Shown: positions 49,394-58,061 of the stretch, in pieces
Layout: each line of letters opens with the position of its first letter
Position numbering within the stretch: position 1 is the first letter of the stretch
Assembly: GCA_015062115.1 (NCBI GenBank)
Contig: SUVG01000008.1
Location: 26,806-90,805 of the forward strand
Reading direction: 5' to 3'
From: Elusimicrobium sp.
GTDB lineage: Bacteria > Elusimicrobiota > Elusimicrobia > Elusimicrobiales > Elusimicrobiaceae
DNA: 64,000 bases
The notes under the pieces: model-generated
The model's input: only the letters and a program-made list of their open reading frames with translations
What the model was told of the DNA's origin: nothing
The model's database searches: none
Made by a program: the position numbers and the translations under genes

Positions 49394-52249
49394 TTATTGC
49401 AAGGGGGCTTGGGTGGCAGGCACGCCTTGCGCGGCGGAATCTAACAGGTTTTTGGCATCGGAAATGGTGGGATCCAACGCTTTGGTTACCGCATTATAGT
49501 TAAAGCGGTAAGAGGTTTTGAAACTTTGCGGATTCTCCGGCGGAACTTTAACGATTACGGAGTAGTTATCCGGGTCTACTGCGGTGGAAATTTCCCACGT
49601 AATCAAGTTAACGGCAGCCGGGTGCTTGGCTTCAATAAACTCTTTTAAGGTATAGCCGTTCATCAACGGGAAGGCTTGCACTTCTTGCAAGACAACCGTA
49701 GTCGGGTCAGCCGGGGCAGCGTCCACGAGCGCGGACGGGTCTTGCTGATAGGTGTTTTCATCTACCAACATTTCGTCCATTTGGGCTTGTTGAGCCTGTT
49801 GGGCGGCGGCTTGTTTATCACCAAATACATTGATAGAGGCCGGCAACAAGTTCATAAAACCAAGCATGGCATAGATAAGCCCCAAGGCCACAACCACAAC
49901 AACCCCACCCACAACGGCTTTGGTTTTGCCGCTGGCGGGTTTAATGTCCGCAGGTTTTACATCGTGTTGGGTGTTGATGTCATCGGCCAAGTCATCTAAG
50001 TGTAAGCGTTCGGATTGGGCCGGTTCCGGTACCATGGGGACGGTTTTGATGTCCAAGGTGGCACCGCGTTTGGTTTTAATGGTATTTTCCAAAATTACTT
50101 GGGAAATCGTTACACCGTCCGCCACTTCCAACTGGGTGGTTTCCACCGGTTTTTCCGTTTGTTTGGTGGAGGATACGATTTCTTGAATTTCAGTTCCCAT
50201 TTCTTCTTGGGCCGGTTCGGCGGCTTTGGGATTCATCGTGGAGGTTTGCTCACCCGCTAACGCGCCTAATTCTTTCGGCAAAGCATTTCCGTCCGCTTGG
50301 GCCGGAGGTACGAAGTCGGAAATTAAATAGGTAGAACCTTCTTTGAGTTCAATTTCCGTTAAATCGTTCGGGTTGCCGACGGGGAGCGGTTGATCCGCGG
50401 TTTGTTCGTCAAAGGTAGGCAACGAGGCGGCCGGAACAGAGGTGTCAACCGATTCGTTCGGTTGAGTTTCTTGGTTTTGTTGATCCAAGCCAAAGAGTTG
50501 TTCTACGCTTTGATTTTCAGTGTCGCGTTCAGCAAACGCATCGTTCAAATCATCTTCCGTAATCAAAGAACCTTCGGGTTTTTCAGCCGGAGCATTGGGT
50601 ACCAATTCTTGGAAGGTGGCATCTTTTTGTTCATCTTCTTTGATTTGTTGGGCAACGGCCGACGGATCGGATTGGTCCAAAGAAGGAAGGCTTTCAGCCG
50701 GTGCCGCAACCGGCTCTTCTACCGGCGCAGGTTCTTGTACCGGTTCGGGTTCCTGTACGGGTTCGGGTTCTTGTACCGGTTCGGGTGCCGCAACGGGTTC
50801 AAGTTCAACGGCTTGCGGTTCCGCAACGGGTTCGGCTTGCGGTTGTTCTTCTTGGGTTTCTTTCGGTTCTTCGGCAGGCAATTCCGGCACGGCAGAGGGT
50901 TCCGCTTCTACGGTTTCAGCTTCAGGAGCCGCGGGAACATCTGCGGGCATTTGGTCAGCCGGCAAAACTTCTTCCAATTTTTCCGGTTCGGCGGCATCGG
51001 GGGCAATGGAAAGCACCGGGGCTTCGGCCGCTTCTTCCAAATTAAGCGGTTGTTTTTCGGCTACAGGTTCTTCGGCCGGGGCTTCTTCCGCTTTTTCTTC
51101 TTTATCGCCCATCAAGGAGGCTATACCGGCCGCGGCGGCTACGCCGGCAGCAGCGGAAAGAGCAGCGACTTTCAGCGTATCGCCTTTCTTTTCTTCTTCT
51201 TTTTCACGGATTACCTGATCCAATACATCTTCCTTCGGGGAAGCGGTCAGTTCTGCCAGTAAAGCATCTTTCGCCGCTTCATCTGCGGAAGGCGTTTCTT
51301 CTTTAGCAGGTTCCGTTTCTTGTAAGGCTTCGTCCAAAGTTTTTTCTTCTTTGGTTTGTTTGGCATCAGCCAAGGCAGCCAATTCGGCGGCTTGTTTGGG
51401 GGTCAACAAATCTTGGAAGGTGCTTTCTTTTTCTTCTTGGGTCTGTATGGCTTGGGCACCATATAAAGAATCTAAAGCAGAACGAAGGACTTCTTCTTCC
51501 GGGGTGGAACCGAGAGATTCTTCGGCATTGGCTTCTTTGGAGGCTTCTTCCAAGGCTAAATCTCCAAGCATATCCAAAGGTTCTTCTTTATTGGCAGCGG
51601 CCACAATGTTTTCCGCTTTGGATACCAAGCTTTCGGTGTTGGTAATGGAAGCTTCTTCGTTTTCGGTTTCTTCTTCCGCTTCCGGTTCAATATCGTGGCG
51701 GGTAAGGGTGATGGTGTTGTTGCGGTCTTCCAAGTCGGAAGGCGGCATATAGGCCGGCACGTCGGAAGGGACTTGGCTCGATTGAGCAGCCGTAGCAGCT
51801 AAGCGGGCTTCGTGTGCTTCATTAACGGCCTCGTCCAACTTAGATTGCATTCCGTCCAATTTGGTTTGTAAACCGGAAATTTGGTTGGTAAGAGAATCTA
51901 ATTTGGCAAGCAGTAACGCGGCTAAATCGTTATTGGCAACCGGGTTAGCGGTCGGGGCAGGTTCTTGCGCGGGGGCAGGAGTTTCCTGCGCCACAGGGGC
52001 TTGCGTAGCGGTTAGCGCCGGTTGTTGTGTCGTGGCGGTGGCAAGAGCCTCCGGCATCGGTTGATTGAGCGTTTTTTCGATTTGATCGAACTCAAAAATA
52101 CTGGAAGCCTTCACCCATTCTTGGCTGCCGCCGGCTGCAACTTCTTCGGAGCAGATCAGCGTTTCCGGGGTAAAGCCTTGCAGCGTTACCAACTTATCCT
52201 CATCGTGAGGACCTTCAACTTTGTCGTTAATGTAGACCCAATATCTCAT
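49394..52249 (-). CDS. large acidic GYF-domain membrane protein
   Basis: The 951-residue protein opens with a GYF_2/DUF4339-like domain (YWVYINDKVEGPHDEDKL to WVKASSIFEF, residues 1-56). Residues about 115-160 are a coiled coil. Most of the rest (160-780) is low-complexity Glu/Ala/Pro, with EPxPVQ repeats near 500. One transmembrane helix (about residues 795-817, VVGGVVVVVALGLIYAMLG) leads to a structured C-terminal domain of about 120 residues ending NLLDSAAQGVP. No signal peptide is seen, so the acidic region should be cytoplasmic with the C-terminal domain outside. Function is unknown; a scaffold or envelope-spanning linker is possible. Confidence 0.8.
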   Translation of the reverse strand: MRYWVYINDKVEGPHDEDKLVTLQGFTPETLICSEEVAAGGSQEWVKASSIFEFDQIEKTLNQPMPEALATATTQQPALTATQAPVAQETPAPAQEPAPTANPVANNDLAALLLAKLDSLTNQISGLQTKLDGMQSKLDEAVNEAHEARLAATAAQSSQVPSDVPAYMPPSDLEDRNNTITLTRHDIEPEAEEETENEEASITNTESLVSKAENIVAAANKEEPLDMLGDLALEEASKEANAEESLGSTPEEEVLRSALDSLYGAQAIQTQEEKESTFQDLLTPKQAAELAALADAKQTKEEKTLDEALQETEPAKEETPSADEAAKDALLAELTASPKEDVLDQVIREKEEEKKGDTLKVAALSAAAGVAAAAGIASLMGDKEEKAEEAPAEEPVAEKQPLNLEEAAEAPVLSIAPDAAEPEKLEEVLPADQMPADVPAAPEAETVEAEPSAVPELPAEEPKETQEEQPQAEPVAEPQAVELEPVAAPEPVQEPEPVQEPEPVQEPAPVEEPVAAPAESLPSLDQSDPSAVAQQIKEDEQKDATFQELVPNAPAEKPEGSLITEDDLNDAFAERDTENQSVEQLFGLDQQNQETQPNESVDTSVPAASLPTFDEQTADQPLPVGNPNDLTEIELKEGSTYLISDFVPPAQADGNALPKELGALAGEQTSTMNPKAAEPAQEEMGTEIQEIVSSTKQTEKPVETTQLEVADGVTISQVILENTIKTKRGATLDIKTVPMVPEPAQSERLHLDDLADDINTQHDVKPADIKPASGKTKAVVGGVVVVVALGLIYAMLGFMNLLPASINVFGDKQAAAQQAQQAQMDEMLVDENTYQQDPSALVDAAPADPTTVVLQEVQAFPLMNGYTLKEFIEAKHPAAVNLITWEISTAVDPDNYSVIVKVPPENPQSFKTSYRFNYNAVTKALDPTISDAKNLLDSAAQGVPATQAPLQ

Positions 52250-52343
52250 ATTTTTTCACCCTTGAAAAAAATAAATACAAAACAGCACGATAAAAGGATA
52301 GCAAATTACCGCGCGATTGAACAGTATTTTTTTTCAAATCTTA

Positions 52344-53906
52344 TTAAGATTTTGATGATACCCTTGCTTGTTTATACATATTCAGCAGGTTATCAAGTTC
52401 TTCCTGGCTGGTTTTTCTCGTCTGAATATTAGACAGCATATCCGTCATCAGTTCGAGGGAAGAGCCGTTTTCCAACATATCCAACACAAATTGGGAAATA
52501 CGGCGATTGTACGTACCGTTTAGTTCCCCCACCAGCGTGTGCAGGGCAAAAACATGTTTTTCCCTGTCCGATTTCCAAAAGGTATAGGAAGAAAGTGTTT
52601 GTTCGAAGAAACGCATAATTTCGTCTGCCGGTTTGGTGCCTAAGTAGCTTTTCATCAGTTCCGGCGCAAGGCCCTGGGTAACCGTTTGGGCTTTGAGGTC
52701 GCGCAGGTATTGGGCTTGCTTGGAGGCTTCTTCTAAACTTAAGGATCCCAAGAGTACTTTGCAAGCGAGTTCCTTATTATCTTTCGGTTCGGCACAATAA
52801 GGAAGCGTATTTAATAAATCTTGCATTTCTCTTTCTAATTGAATAAAGGTTTTTTTGCCGCCAAAGCGGTCGGCCAGGTCGTATTCGTAGCCGGCATATA
52901 ATTCTTTTTTGGCTAAACTGCGACGCAAAACTTCGCGGTCTCTTTTAAGGGCGGCTTGTTGCCCGGCCCGTTCGAAACTGTCGGCAGTGCCGTCTAAAAG
53001 CACACGAACGGCCAATCCCAGGTTTTCGGCGGGGCTGGCCACATGGGGCAGTTTTTTTAGTACCGCTTCAAAAGTGGTGGCAATGTCTTGCGGAGTTTTG
53101 GCTTTTAAGTAGCGGCAGGCGATAATCATTAAATCTTCTTCTAACAAACGACCTTCCAATAATTTGGAAAGGGTGGCGGTATCCTCGGCATCTTTAGGAG
53201 TGATTTGGCACAACATTACCCGTGCGGCCAAAGAAGCACAGAGGTGTTCGTCGTCATTATGTTTTTTGAGTTCTTCCACCAAATGTTTGATTTCTTGCTT
53301 GAAAGAAATGCTGGCTGGTTGGGTGTATAAAAGTTCCAATTCTGCCGTGGTTTTAACGGAAAGATGGTACTTATCGGCCCATTTGAAAATATCTTTTTTA
53401 TTTTGTTTGGCTGTTTTGGCGGAGGAAAGGAGCACTTCTTCCGCATTTTTCAAGAGGATATTAACGGCAAAAAGGGCTTTGTCGGCATCGGGCATTTCGC
53501 CGTCTTCCTGCACATCTTTAAGAGCATTGGCAAATTCTTCGTCAAAGAACTTTCTGGAAGAAAAAGAAGCATATACTTCCAGGAGTTTCCCCGTATCCGC
53601 GGACGGAATTTCCAACGCGGCACAGAGTTCGGCAATGGAGGTGGCATTGTTGTAAATGCGCAGTTGGCGCAGGGCGGCCGGCACGGTAATTTCGTCCATT
53701 AAAATGCGGGCGACAATGGTGTCGGTCATCGGGGAGTCGGAACTGAGTTGGGCGGCAATATCGGCAATGTTTTGCTGTAGTTGTTGAACTGTTTTTTTAT
53801 TTTCCAATGTATAAACCAGTTTGGCGGCGTAGTCGTCGTCAATACCGGGTAACATACTGTAAATGGTGCCCAACATTCCGCTGCGTTTGGTGGCTTTCTC
53901 GTTCAT
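52344..53906 (-). CDS. large alpha-helical cytoplasmic protein
   Basis: I do not recognise this 520-residue protein. It is predicted nearly all helical with evenly spaced repeats of about 80-90 residues (for example CKVLLGSLSLEEA, ARVMLCQITPKDAED, VRVLLDGTADSFE, ARILMDEITVPAA), each followed by L-R/Q-L-Y-type helices. That suggests an alpha-solenoid. No signal peptide or transmembrane helix is present. It follows the cyclodeaminase gene by 9 bases and is part of that operon. Confidence 0.72.
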   Translation of the reverse strand: MNEKATKRSGMLGTIYSMLPGIDDDYAAKLVYTLENKKTVQQLQQNIADIAAQLSSDSPMTDTIVARILMDEITVPAALRQLRIYNNATSIAELCAALEIPSADTGKLLEVYASFSSRKFFDEEFANALKDVQEDGEMPDADKALFAVNILLKNAEEVLLSSAKTAKQNKKDIFKWADKYHLSVKTTAELELLYTQPASISFKQEIKHLVEELKKHNDDEHLCASLAARVMLCQITPKDAEDTATLSKLLEGRLLEEDLMIIACRYLKAKTPQDIATTFEAVLKKLPHVASPAENLGLAVRVLLDGTADSFERAGQQAALKRDREVLRRSLAKKELYAGYEYDLADRFGGKKTFIQLEREMQDLLNTLPYCAEPKDNKELACKVLLGSLSLEEASKQAQYLRDLKAQTVTQGLAPELMKSYLGTKPADEIMRFFEQTLSSYTFWKSDREKHVFALHTLVGELNGTYNRRISQFVLDMLENGSSLELMTDMLSNIQTRKTSQEELDNLLNMYKQARVSSKS

Positions 53907-53915
53907 ATTTTTCCC

Positions 53916-54485
53916 CTAGCAAGATTTCAAAAATACGGTAACTGCTTTTTCCAACTCGGCGATGCGATCCGGGTGGGTGATATAAGGCAAATTGGCGCGA
54001 ATACTTTCCACCGCGCAGCGCACACACGCTTGTAATAAGTGGCGCGCGCAAAAAACATCCGACAAAATTACTTCCGCAATATCGTCTTTAATGGTGTCGG
54101 TTTCTTTCAAGGCTCTTACGGCCGTGGTGGCGGCATCCGACGGGACACGCGCCGCAAACAACAAGGCATTTTGGATAGCCTCTTCGCGGGAAGGGTTTTC
54201 CTTGGGAAGTTTGCGTGCCGTTAAATAACTGGCATAGGCTTCTCCGTCTTTTTGTACATAAGATTTAAGTTCGTTTTTAAGGGCACCCAATCGTTTCAAA
54301 CTTTGTTCCAAACGGTTTTTTACATCGGGAGAAATGGTTTTGCGCTTTAGCGTGGTACCAATAGCCATCATCGCAAGCGCGCACCCCATGGCCCCTGCCT
54401 GAGCGGCAGCGGCCCCCCCGCCCGGGGTCGGGTCGGAAGAGGCAAGAGCTTCGGTAAAGCGTTCAGCGGCGGTGTACCATTCCAT
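53916..54485 (-). CDS. methenyltetrahydrofolate cyclohydrolase / cyclodeaminase family protein
   Basis: The 189-residue protein belongs to the FTCD_C/FchA family. The signature LASSDPTPGGGAAAAQAGAMG (residues about 15-35, shown in part) is the folate-binding glycine-rich loop, and the four-helix body includes the DGEAYASYLTARKLP segment. Members interconvert 5,10-methenyl- and 10-formyl-THF or deaminate formimino-THF. No formiminotransferase or histidine-degradation gene is adjacent, so the cyclohydrolase role is more likely. AGAGGG precedes the ATG. Confidence 0.88.
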   Translation of the reverse strand: MEWYTAAERFTEALASSDPTPGGGAAAAQAGAMGCALAMMAIGTTLKRKTISPDVKNRLEQSLKRLGALKNELKSYVQKDGEAYASYLTARKLPKENPSREEAIQNALLFAARVPSDAATTAVRALKETDTIKDDIAEVILSDVFCARHLLQACVRCAVESIRANLPYITHPDRIAELEKAVTVFLKSC

Positions 54486-54498
54486 TTTGTTTTCCCTC

Positions 54499-55350
54499 TT
54501 ACATAATCGTGCCGGATTCTAAATCTTCGTATTTTTTGATGCGGAGCATTTTTAAGCGGTCTTCATCAATGCCGGTGCGGCTGAAAAAAACGTGTTCGAT
54601 GGCACTGGCAGGCATGATGTAACTTCCGCGTTTTACTCCTTTCGGGTCGGTTTTTACTCCCAACCATACGCAGAACATCGAGATGTCCTTGAAGTCAGGC
54701 ATTTCCAATTCGGCGGCGGCGCGTTGCAGGCGTTGCGCATCACCGAAACCGCTGGTGATAGCGGCATTGTGGAAACCGCAATTTTTAGCGGCTACAATAT
54801 CGCGGTGGGTGTCACCGATAACAAATACATGATCGGGCGCAAAAGTGGTTTTGAATTTCTTTTCGGCGCGTTTAACGGCGGCTTGCAACATTTCTTCGCG
54901 GGTATGGCCGTCTTCCCCGTAACCGCCTACTGTAAAGTAAGCACCGAGTTTGCTGGGTTCCAATTTCATCTTGGCCCCTTCTTCCAGGTTACCGGTTCCT
55001 AAACCCAAAATGATGTCTTTTTCTTTGGAAAGAAGTTTCAAAAATTTTTCCACTCCGGGCATTAAATCATATTTTTTGCAACGGACGGACGCGTTTACTT
55101 CCACCGGCAACAGTTCCAAGTATTTGGCTTTTAATTTTTTCAGTTCAGCGGCGGTAGGTTTTTTGCCTTTTTTGATAAGACCGTACACCAAGGATAGATT
55201 GTCGATATCGGTACGACCGGCAATGAGGGCAGTGTCAAATTCGGGAGTTACACCGTAAAGTTCTTCAAAAGCCTTAATAAGGGCACGCCGTCCGCAACCG
55301 CCCGCATTTACTAAGGTTCCGTCCAAATCAAATAACACCAATTTTTTCAT
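54499..55350 (-). CDS. HAD-superfamily phosphatase (phosphoglycolate phosphatase-like)
   Basis: The 283-residue hydrolase has motif I LFDLDGTLVNAGG (5-17; Asp nucleophile), motif II GLGTGN (about 117-122), the Lys region, and motif III/IV HVFVIGDTHRDIVAAK (about 170-185). The helical cap lies between motifs I and II, as in class C1 Gph/PgmB relatives. An additional C-terminal segment of about 60 residues (from KTDPKGVKRG) is longer than usual. The ATG overlaps the stop of the EamA transporter gene by 4 bases. Confidence 0.88.
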   Translation of the reverse strand: MKKLVLFDLDGTLVNAGGCGRRALIKAFEELYGVTPEFDTALIAGRTDIDNLSLVYGLIKKGKKPTAAELKKLKAKYLELLPVEVNASVRCKKYDLMPGVEKFLKLLSKEKDIILGLGTGNLEEGAKMKLEPSKLGAYFTVGGYGEDGHTREEMLQAAVKRAEKKFKTTFAPDHVFVIGDTHRDIVAAKNCGFHNAAITSGFGDAQRLQRAAAELEMPDFKDISMFCVWLGVKTDPKGVKRGSYIMPASAIEHVFFSRTGIDEDRLKMLRIKKYEDLESGTIM

Positions 55351-56237
55351 TTCTTATCTCCTTGTTTGACAATGCCGGTTACAATATATGCACCGCCGAT
55401 GGCGAGAACCATACCCAGCACTTTGTATAAAGTGATTTTATCTTGTCCCATCAGTACCGAGAGCAGAAATGTCATCACCGGGTAAGAAAGAATAATTGCG
55501 GTGGCTTTGCTCAAATCCATATTACGGATTGCTTGGTACCAATAAGTATTTCCTAAAAAATAGTTGGCGACTGCACTAAAAATAAGTGCCGTCCATAAAG
55601 CCGGGTGGCTGTCCAATTGAAGCGGGCCCTGAAAGTACATAATCCCGACAACTAATACCAAAAGCGCCGGAATTGCAAAAATGGCTCTCGCCCCTGCAAT
55701 TAACTGCGGCGGAATATCGGCCGGGAGTTTTTTGGCAAAAATATGGCTGACTTGGAACATCCACAAACAGCCGATAATCATGAGATCTCCTTTTAGTTGC
55801 AGCGAAGTGCCGGCCTGCCACAAAAGCATACCTACACCCAATAAAATAAGTAGAGACCCTCCGATTTGCCGTCCCGACGGGCGTTCCTTCAAAATAATAT
55901 AGGATAAAATCAATGAATAAATAATTTCAAATTGATTTAAGATGGCTCCGTTTACGGGCGTGGTATAGTTAAGGGCAATCATAAAAATCGTCATCGGCAA
56001 AGCCGTGCCGAAAGTGCCGATAGCCAAACAGCGGGGCCAAATTTTTTTATCAAGCAAAATTTTCCACCCGTTCGTACGGTGGATATAAGGCAGAAACAGC
56101 ACCGCCGCCAGCGTGCAGGTAAGCAACATAAACAAAGCGGAGGTAATATAGGGTACGGCAAATTTACTGGCCACTAAGTTGGCCGCCGTGATAAACCAAG
56201 CAATCCAAATGGCGTAAACGGGTGCAATATTAAACAT
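55347..56237 (-). CDS. EamA/DMT-family transporter
   Basis: The 296-residue protein has ten transmembrane helices in two EamA repeats. The first repeat ends with ALNYTTPVNGAILNQFEIIYSLILSYIILKERPSGRQ and the second with LSKATAIILSYPVMTFLLSVLMGQDKI (described here by these motifs). It exports or imports small metabolites; the substrate is unknown. It heads the minus-strand operon with the HAD phosphatase, cyclodeaminase and helical protein. Its start lacks a Shine-Dalgarno and sits 7 nt after a TACAAT, so the mRNA appears leaderless. The next gene upstream is a paralog. Confidence 0.9.
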   Translation of the reverse strand: MFNIAPVYAIWIAWFITAANLVASKFAVPYITSALFMLLTCTLAAVLFLPYIHRTNGWKILLDKKIWPRCLAIGTFGTALPMTIFMIALNYTTPVNGAILNQFEIIYSLILSYIILKERPSGRQIGGSLLILLGVGMLLWQAGTSLQLKGDLMIIGCLWMFQVSHIFAKKLPADIPPQLIAGARAIFAIPALLVLVVGIMYFQGPLQLDSHPALWTALIFSAVANYFLGNTYWYQAIRNMDLSKATAIILSYPVMTFLLSVLMGQDKITLYKVLGMVLAIGGAYIVTGIVKQGDKK

Positions 56238-56250
56238 ATACTTTATTGTA
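56238..56250 (-). promoter_or_regulatory. -10 box of a leaderless EamA transcript
   Basis: Minus-strand TACAAT (56245-56250) is followed by AAAGTAT and then the ATG at 56237, with no G-rich ribosome site. Confidence 0.5.
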
Positions 56251-56277
56251 CTAATTCTAAGGCGGGAGGGAAAGGTT

Positions 56278-57168
56278 TTATCCCCTATTTTTAATATGGC
56301 GGCTAATCAAGTATCCCCCGTACAGGGAAAGCAGGAGACCCCCCACTTGTGCCGGGGAAGGTTTTTCAAGGCCTAAAAGAGCGGAAAGAAGAAGGGTCAT
56401 AGCCGGGTAAGATAAATAAATGGCTGTTACTTTGCTTAAATCTAATGCGCGTATCGCCCGATACCACACCCACATGGCAAGCCCGTATTTTAGCACTCCC
56501 GTATATCCTATGACGGCAAAAAGTTGAAAGGAGGGCTGAAAAACTGCTTTATTCCCTCCTGCATAAGTGCAAATAAGCAGAATCCCAAGAGCAGGCAGTG
56601 CATACAAGTTCCGCGCAAGCCCGATAGCAGCCGGAGAGATTCCTTGCGGCAGTTTTTTAGCCACAGTGGACGCGGCTTGCAACATCCAGGTGCTGCCTAA
56701 AATCATCAAGTCCCCTTTCCACTGGGCCGTATAAGGGGCTTTCAACAAAATAAGCACCGACCCTAACATGACCAATAAGCTGCCGATAAGTTGTTTGCGG
56801 GAAGGACTCTCTTTCAAAAAAAGCATGGCAAAGCAAAGAGAGTAGATGAGTTCCGATTGTTGCAAAATGGCGGCATTTCCGGGAGTGGTGTAATGGAGCG
56901 CGGAAAGGAGAATCGTAAACGGTAAAGCCGTGCCGAAGGTACCGATAAATAAAAATTTCCAACGGTTTGAAGCGGAAAGAATATTCCCCCACTCCTGTTG
57001 TTTAAGAACGGCAGGAAGCAAAATAAAAGAACCGATAAGGGAACCTAAAAATACAAGAAGGGGCGGGTTGATGACCCCGATGGCATATTTGCCGACGATA
57101 GGAGAGAGCCCCACAATCGCCCAACAAATCCATGCCGCCCCCAACGGAGAAAGGAAGGATATTCTCAT
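56278..57168 (-). CDS. EamA/DMT-family transporter, paralog
   Basis: The 296-residue ten-helix transporter has the same length and motif order as its neighbour at 55347: ALHYTTPGNAAILQQSELIYSL in repeat 1 and LSKVTAIYLSYPAMTLLLSALLG in repeat 2. The two genes probably arose by tandem duplication. It has its own promoter, an extended -10 6 nt before the ATG, and no Shine-Dalgarno. Substrate unknown. Confidence 0.9.
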   Translation of the reverse strand: MRISFLSPLGAAWICWAIVGLSPIVGKYAIGVINPPLLVFLGSLIGSFILLPAVLKQQEWGNILSASNRWKFLFIGTFGTALPFTILLSALHYTTPGNAAILQQSELIYSLCFAMLFLKESPSRKQLIGSLLVMLGSVLILLKAPYTAQWKGDLMILGSTWMLQAASTVAKKLPQGISPAAIGLARNLYALPALGILLICTYAGGNKAVFQPSFQLFAVIGYTGVLKYGLAMWVWYRAIRALDLSKVTAIYLSYPAMTLLLSALLGLEKPSPAQVGGLLLSLYGGYLISRHIKNRG

Positions 57169-57183
57169 AAAATTATTTTAGCA
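57169..57183 (-). promoter_or_regulatory. extended -10 of a leaderless EamA transcript
   Basis: On the minus strand TG-C-TAAAAT (-10 at 57175-57180) is followed by AATTTT and the ATG at 57168: a 6-nt gap and no ribosome site. Confidence 0.5.
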
Positions 57184-57242
57184 TTTTGGAAAATAATAAA
57201 ATTGTGTTAAAACAATAAATAACTTAAAAAATATTTTGATTT

Positions 57243-57716
57243 ATGCGAAACGGATTTACATTAGTGGAATTGTTGGTAGTGGTACTTATCATAGGTATTT
57301 TGGCGGGAGCCACTTTACCTCAATACGAACGTGCCGTGGAACAATCTCGCTTTACAAAATATATGATTTGGGTAAGACAGATTCACGAAGCCCAAAAGAT
57401 GAATTATACTACCAAAGGCAATTATAGTTATAATTTCGCCGCCATGAGGGTAGGTTTCCCCAGAGGAACCAAATTTCAAACCAGCGGAAAATTTACCAAC
57501 GCTACTTTGCCGGACGGAACCAAGTTTTCCATAAACCCGAACAATAACAGTCTGCAATTTACTTATAAAGATGTTTTGTTTAATATGCCTCTTTCGTCGG
57601 GCGAGGTTTCCTGTTATCACTACGGAGACCCGGTAAAAAAGAAATTTTGCGAACATTTCACCCCGGAAGAAGGCGTTTGTAAACCCAACGCTTGTCCTAT
57701 CGTAACCTTCATCTAA
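57243..57716 (+). CDS. type IV pilin-like protein
   Basis: The 157-residue prepilin is cut after RNG|FTLVELLVVVLIIGIL (Gly -1, Phe +1, Glu +5), with TLPQYERAVEQSRFTKYM following. The C-terminal pair SCYHYGDPVKKKFC (11 residues between Cys) is the D-loop disulfide. An additional pair of Cys lies in EGVCKPNACP at the end. No Shine-Dalgarno precedes the ATG, and a TATTTT lies 5-6 nt upstream, so the start may also be leaderless. It is the last host gene before the prophage. Confidence 0.92.
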   Translation: MRNGFTLVELLVVVLIIGILAGATLPQYERAVEQSRFTKYMIWVRQIHEAQKMNYTTKGNYSYNFAAMRVGFPRGTKFQTSGKFTNATLPDGTKFSINPNNNSLQFTYKDVLFNMPLSSGEVSCYHYGDPVKKKFCEHFTPEEGVCKPNACPIVTFI

Positions 57717-58061
57717 GTTTTTTCTGGAATACAGATATAAAATAAAAACTGCCAAACTTACTGAACTTGGCAGTAAATTTGGCAGTACTCAGACGATAAA
57801 ACAATGCGCAGAGAGCGGCAAGACTTCTTATTTTTATTTTACGAGGACAGAAACAAAATTTTGTGTGTTTGTCGTCGTATTTTGCCCCACTTTTAGCCCC
57901 TTTATGTACTACCAAAAGTAGTAAAAAAAGAAATAATTTTACTACAATTTTTACTACAGTGCCGATTATTAAAAAGAGAGGTTATTTTATCCGGTTTGGT
58001 CATGCTTCAAAATCTTCTACAAATATTGTCCAAGCCAAAGAACATGCTTGCCACTCCTTTT
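57717..58061. other. host-prophage junction region, non-coding
   Basis: This 345-bp stretch has no credible gene. A minus-strand terminator, ACTGCCAA (57748-57755) / TTGGCAGT (57767-57774) with a T-run, ends the phage transcripts, and TTGGCAGTA is repeated 12 bp further on. Between about 57905 and 57960 there are several TACTAC/GTAGTA elements (CTACCAAAAGTAG; TTTTACTAC-AATT-TTTACTAC), a candidate attachment or regulatory cluster. The exact phage end cannot be placed without the other end. Confidence 0.4.
57735..57776 (-). terminator. terminator of the prophage lysis operon
   Basis: On the minus strand ACTGCCAA / TTGGCAGT with an 11-nt loop, followed by TTTTTATTTT. Confidence 0.65.

Noticed and set aside
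50390..51262. Long plus-strand open frames of up to 290 residues opposite the acidic GYF-domain gene
   Set aside because: They are antisense to a Glu/Pro/Ala repeat region, which reads as Arg/Phe/Gly or Ser/Gly-rich nonsense on the other strand; no ribosome site or family similarity is seen.
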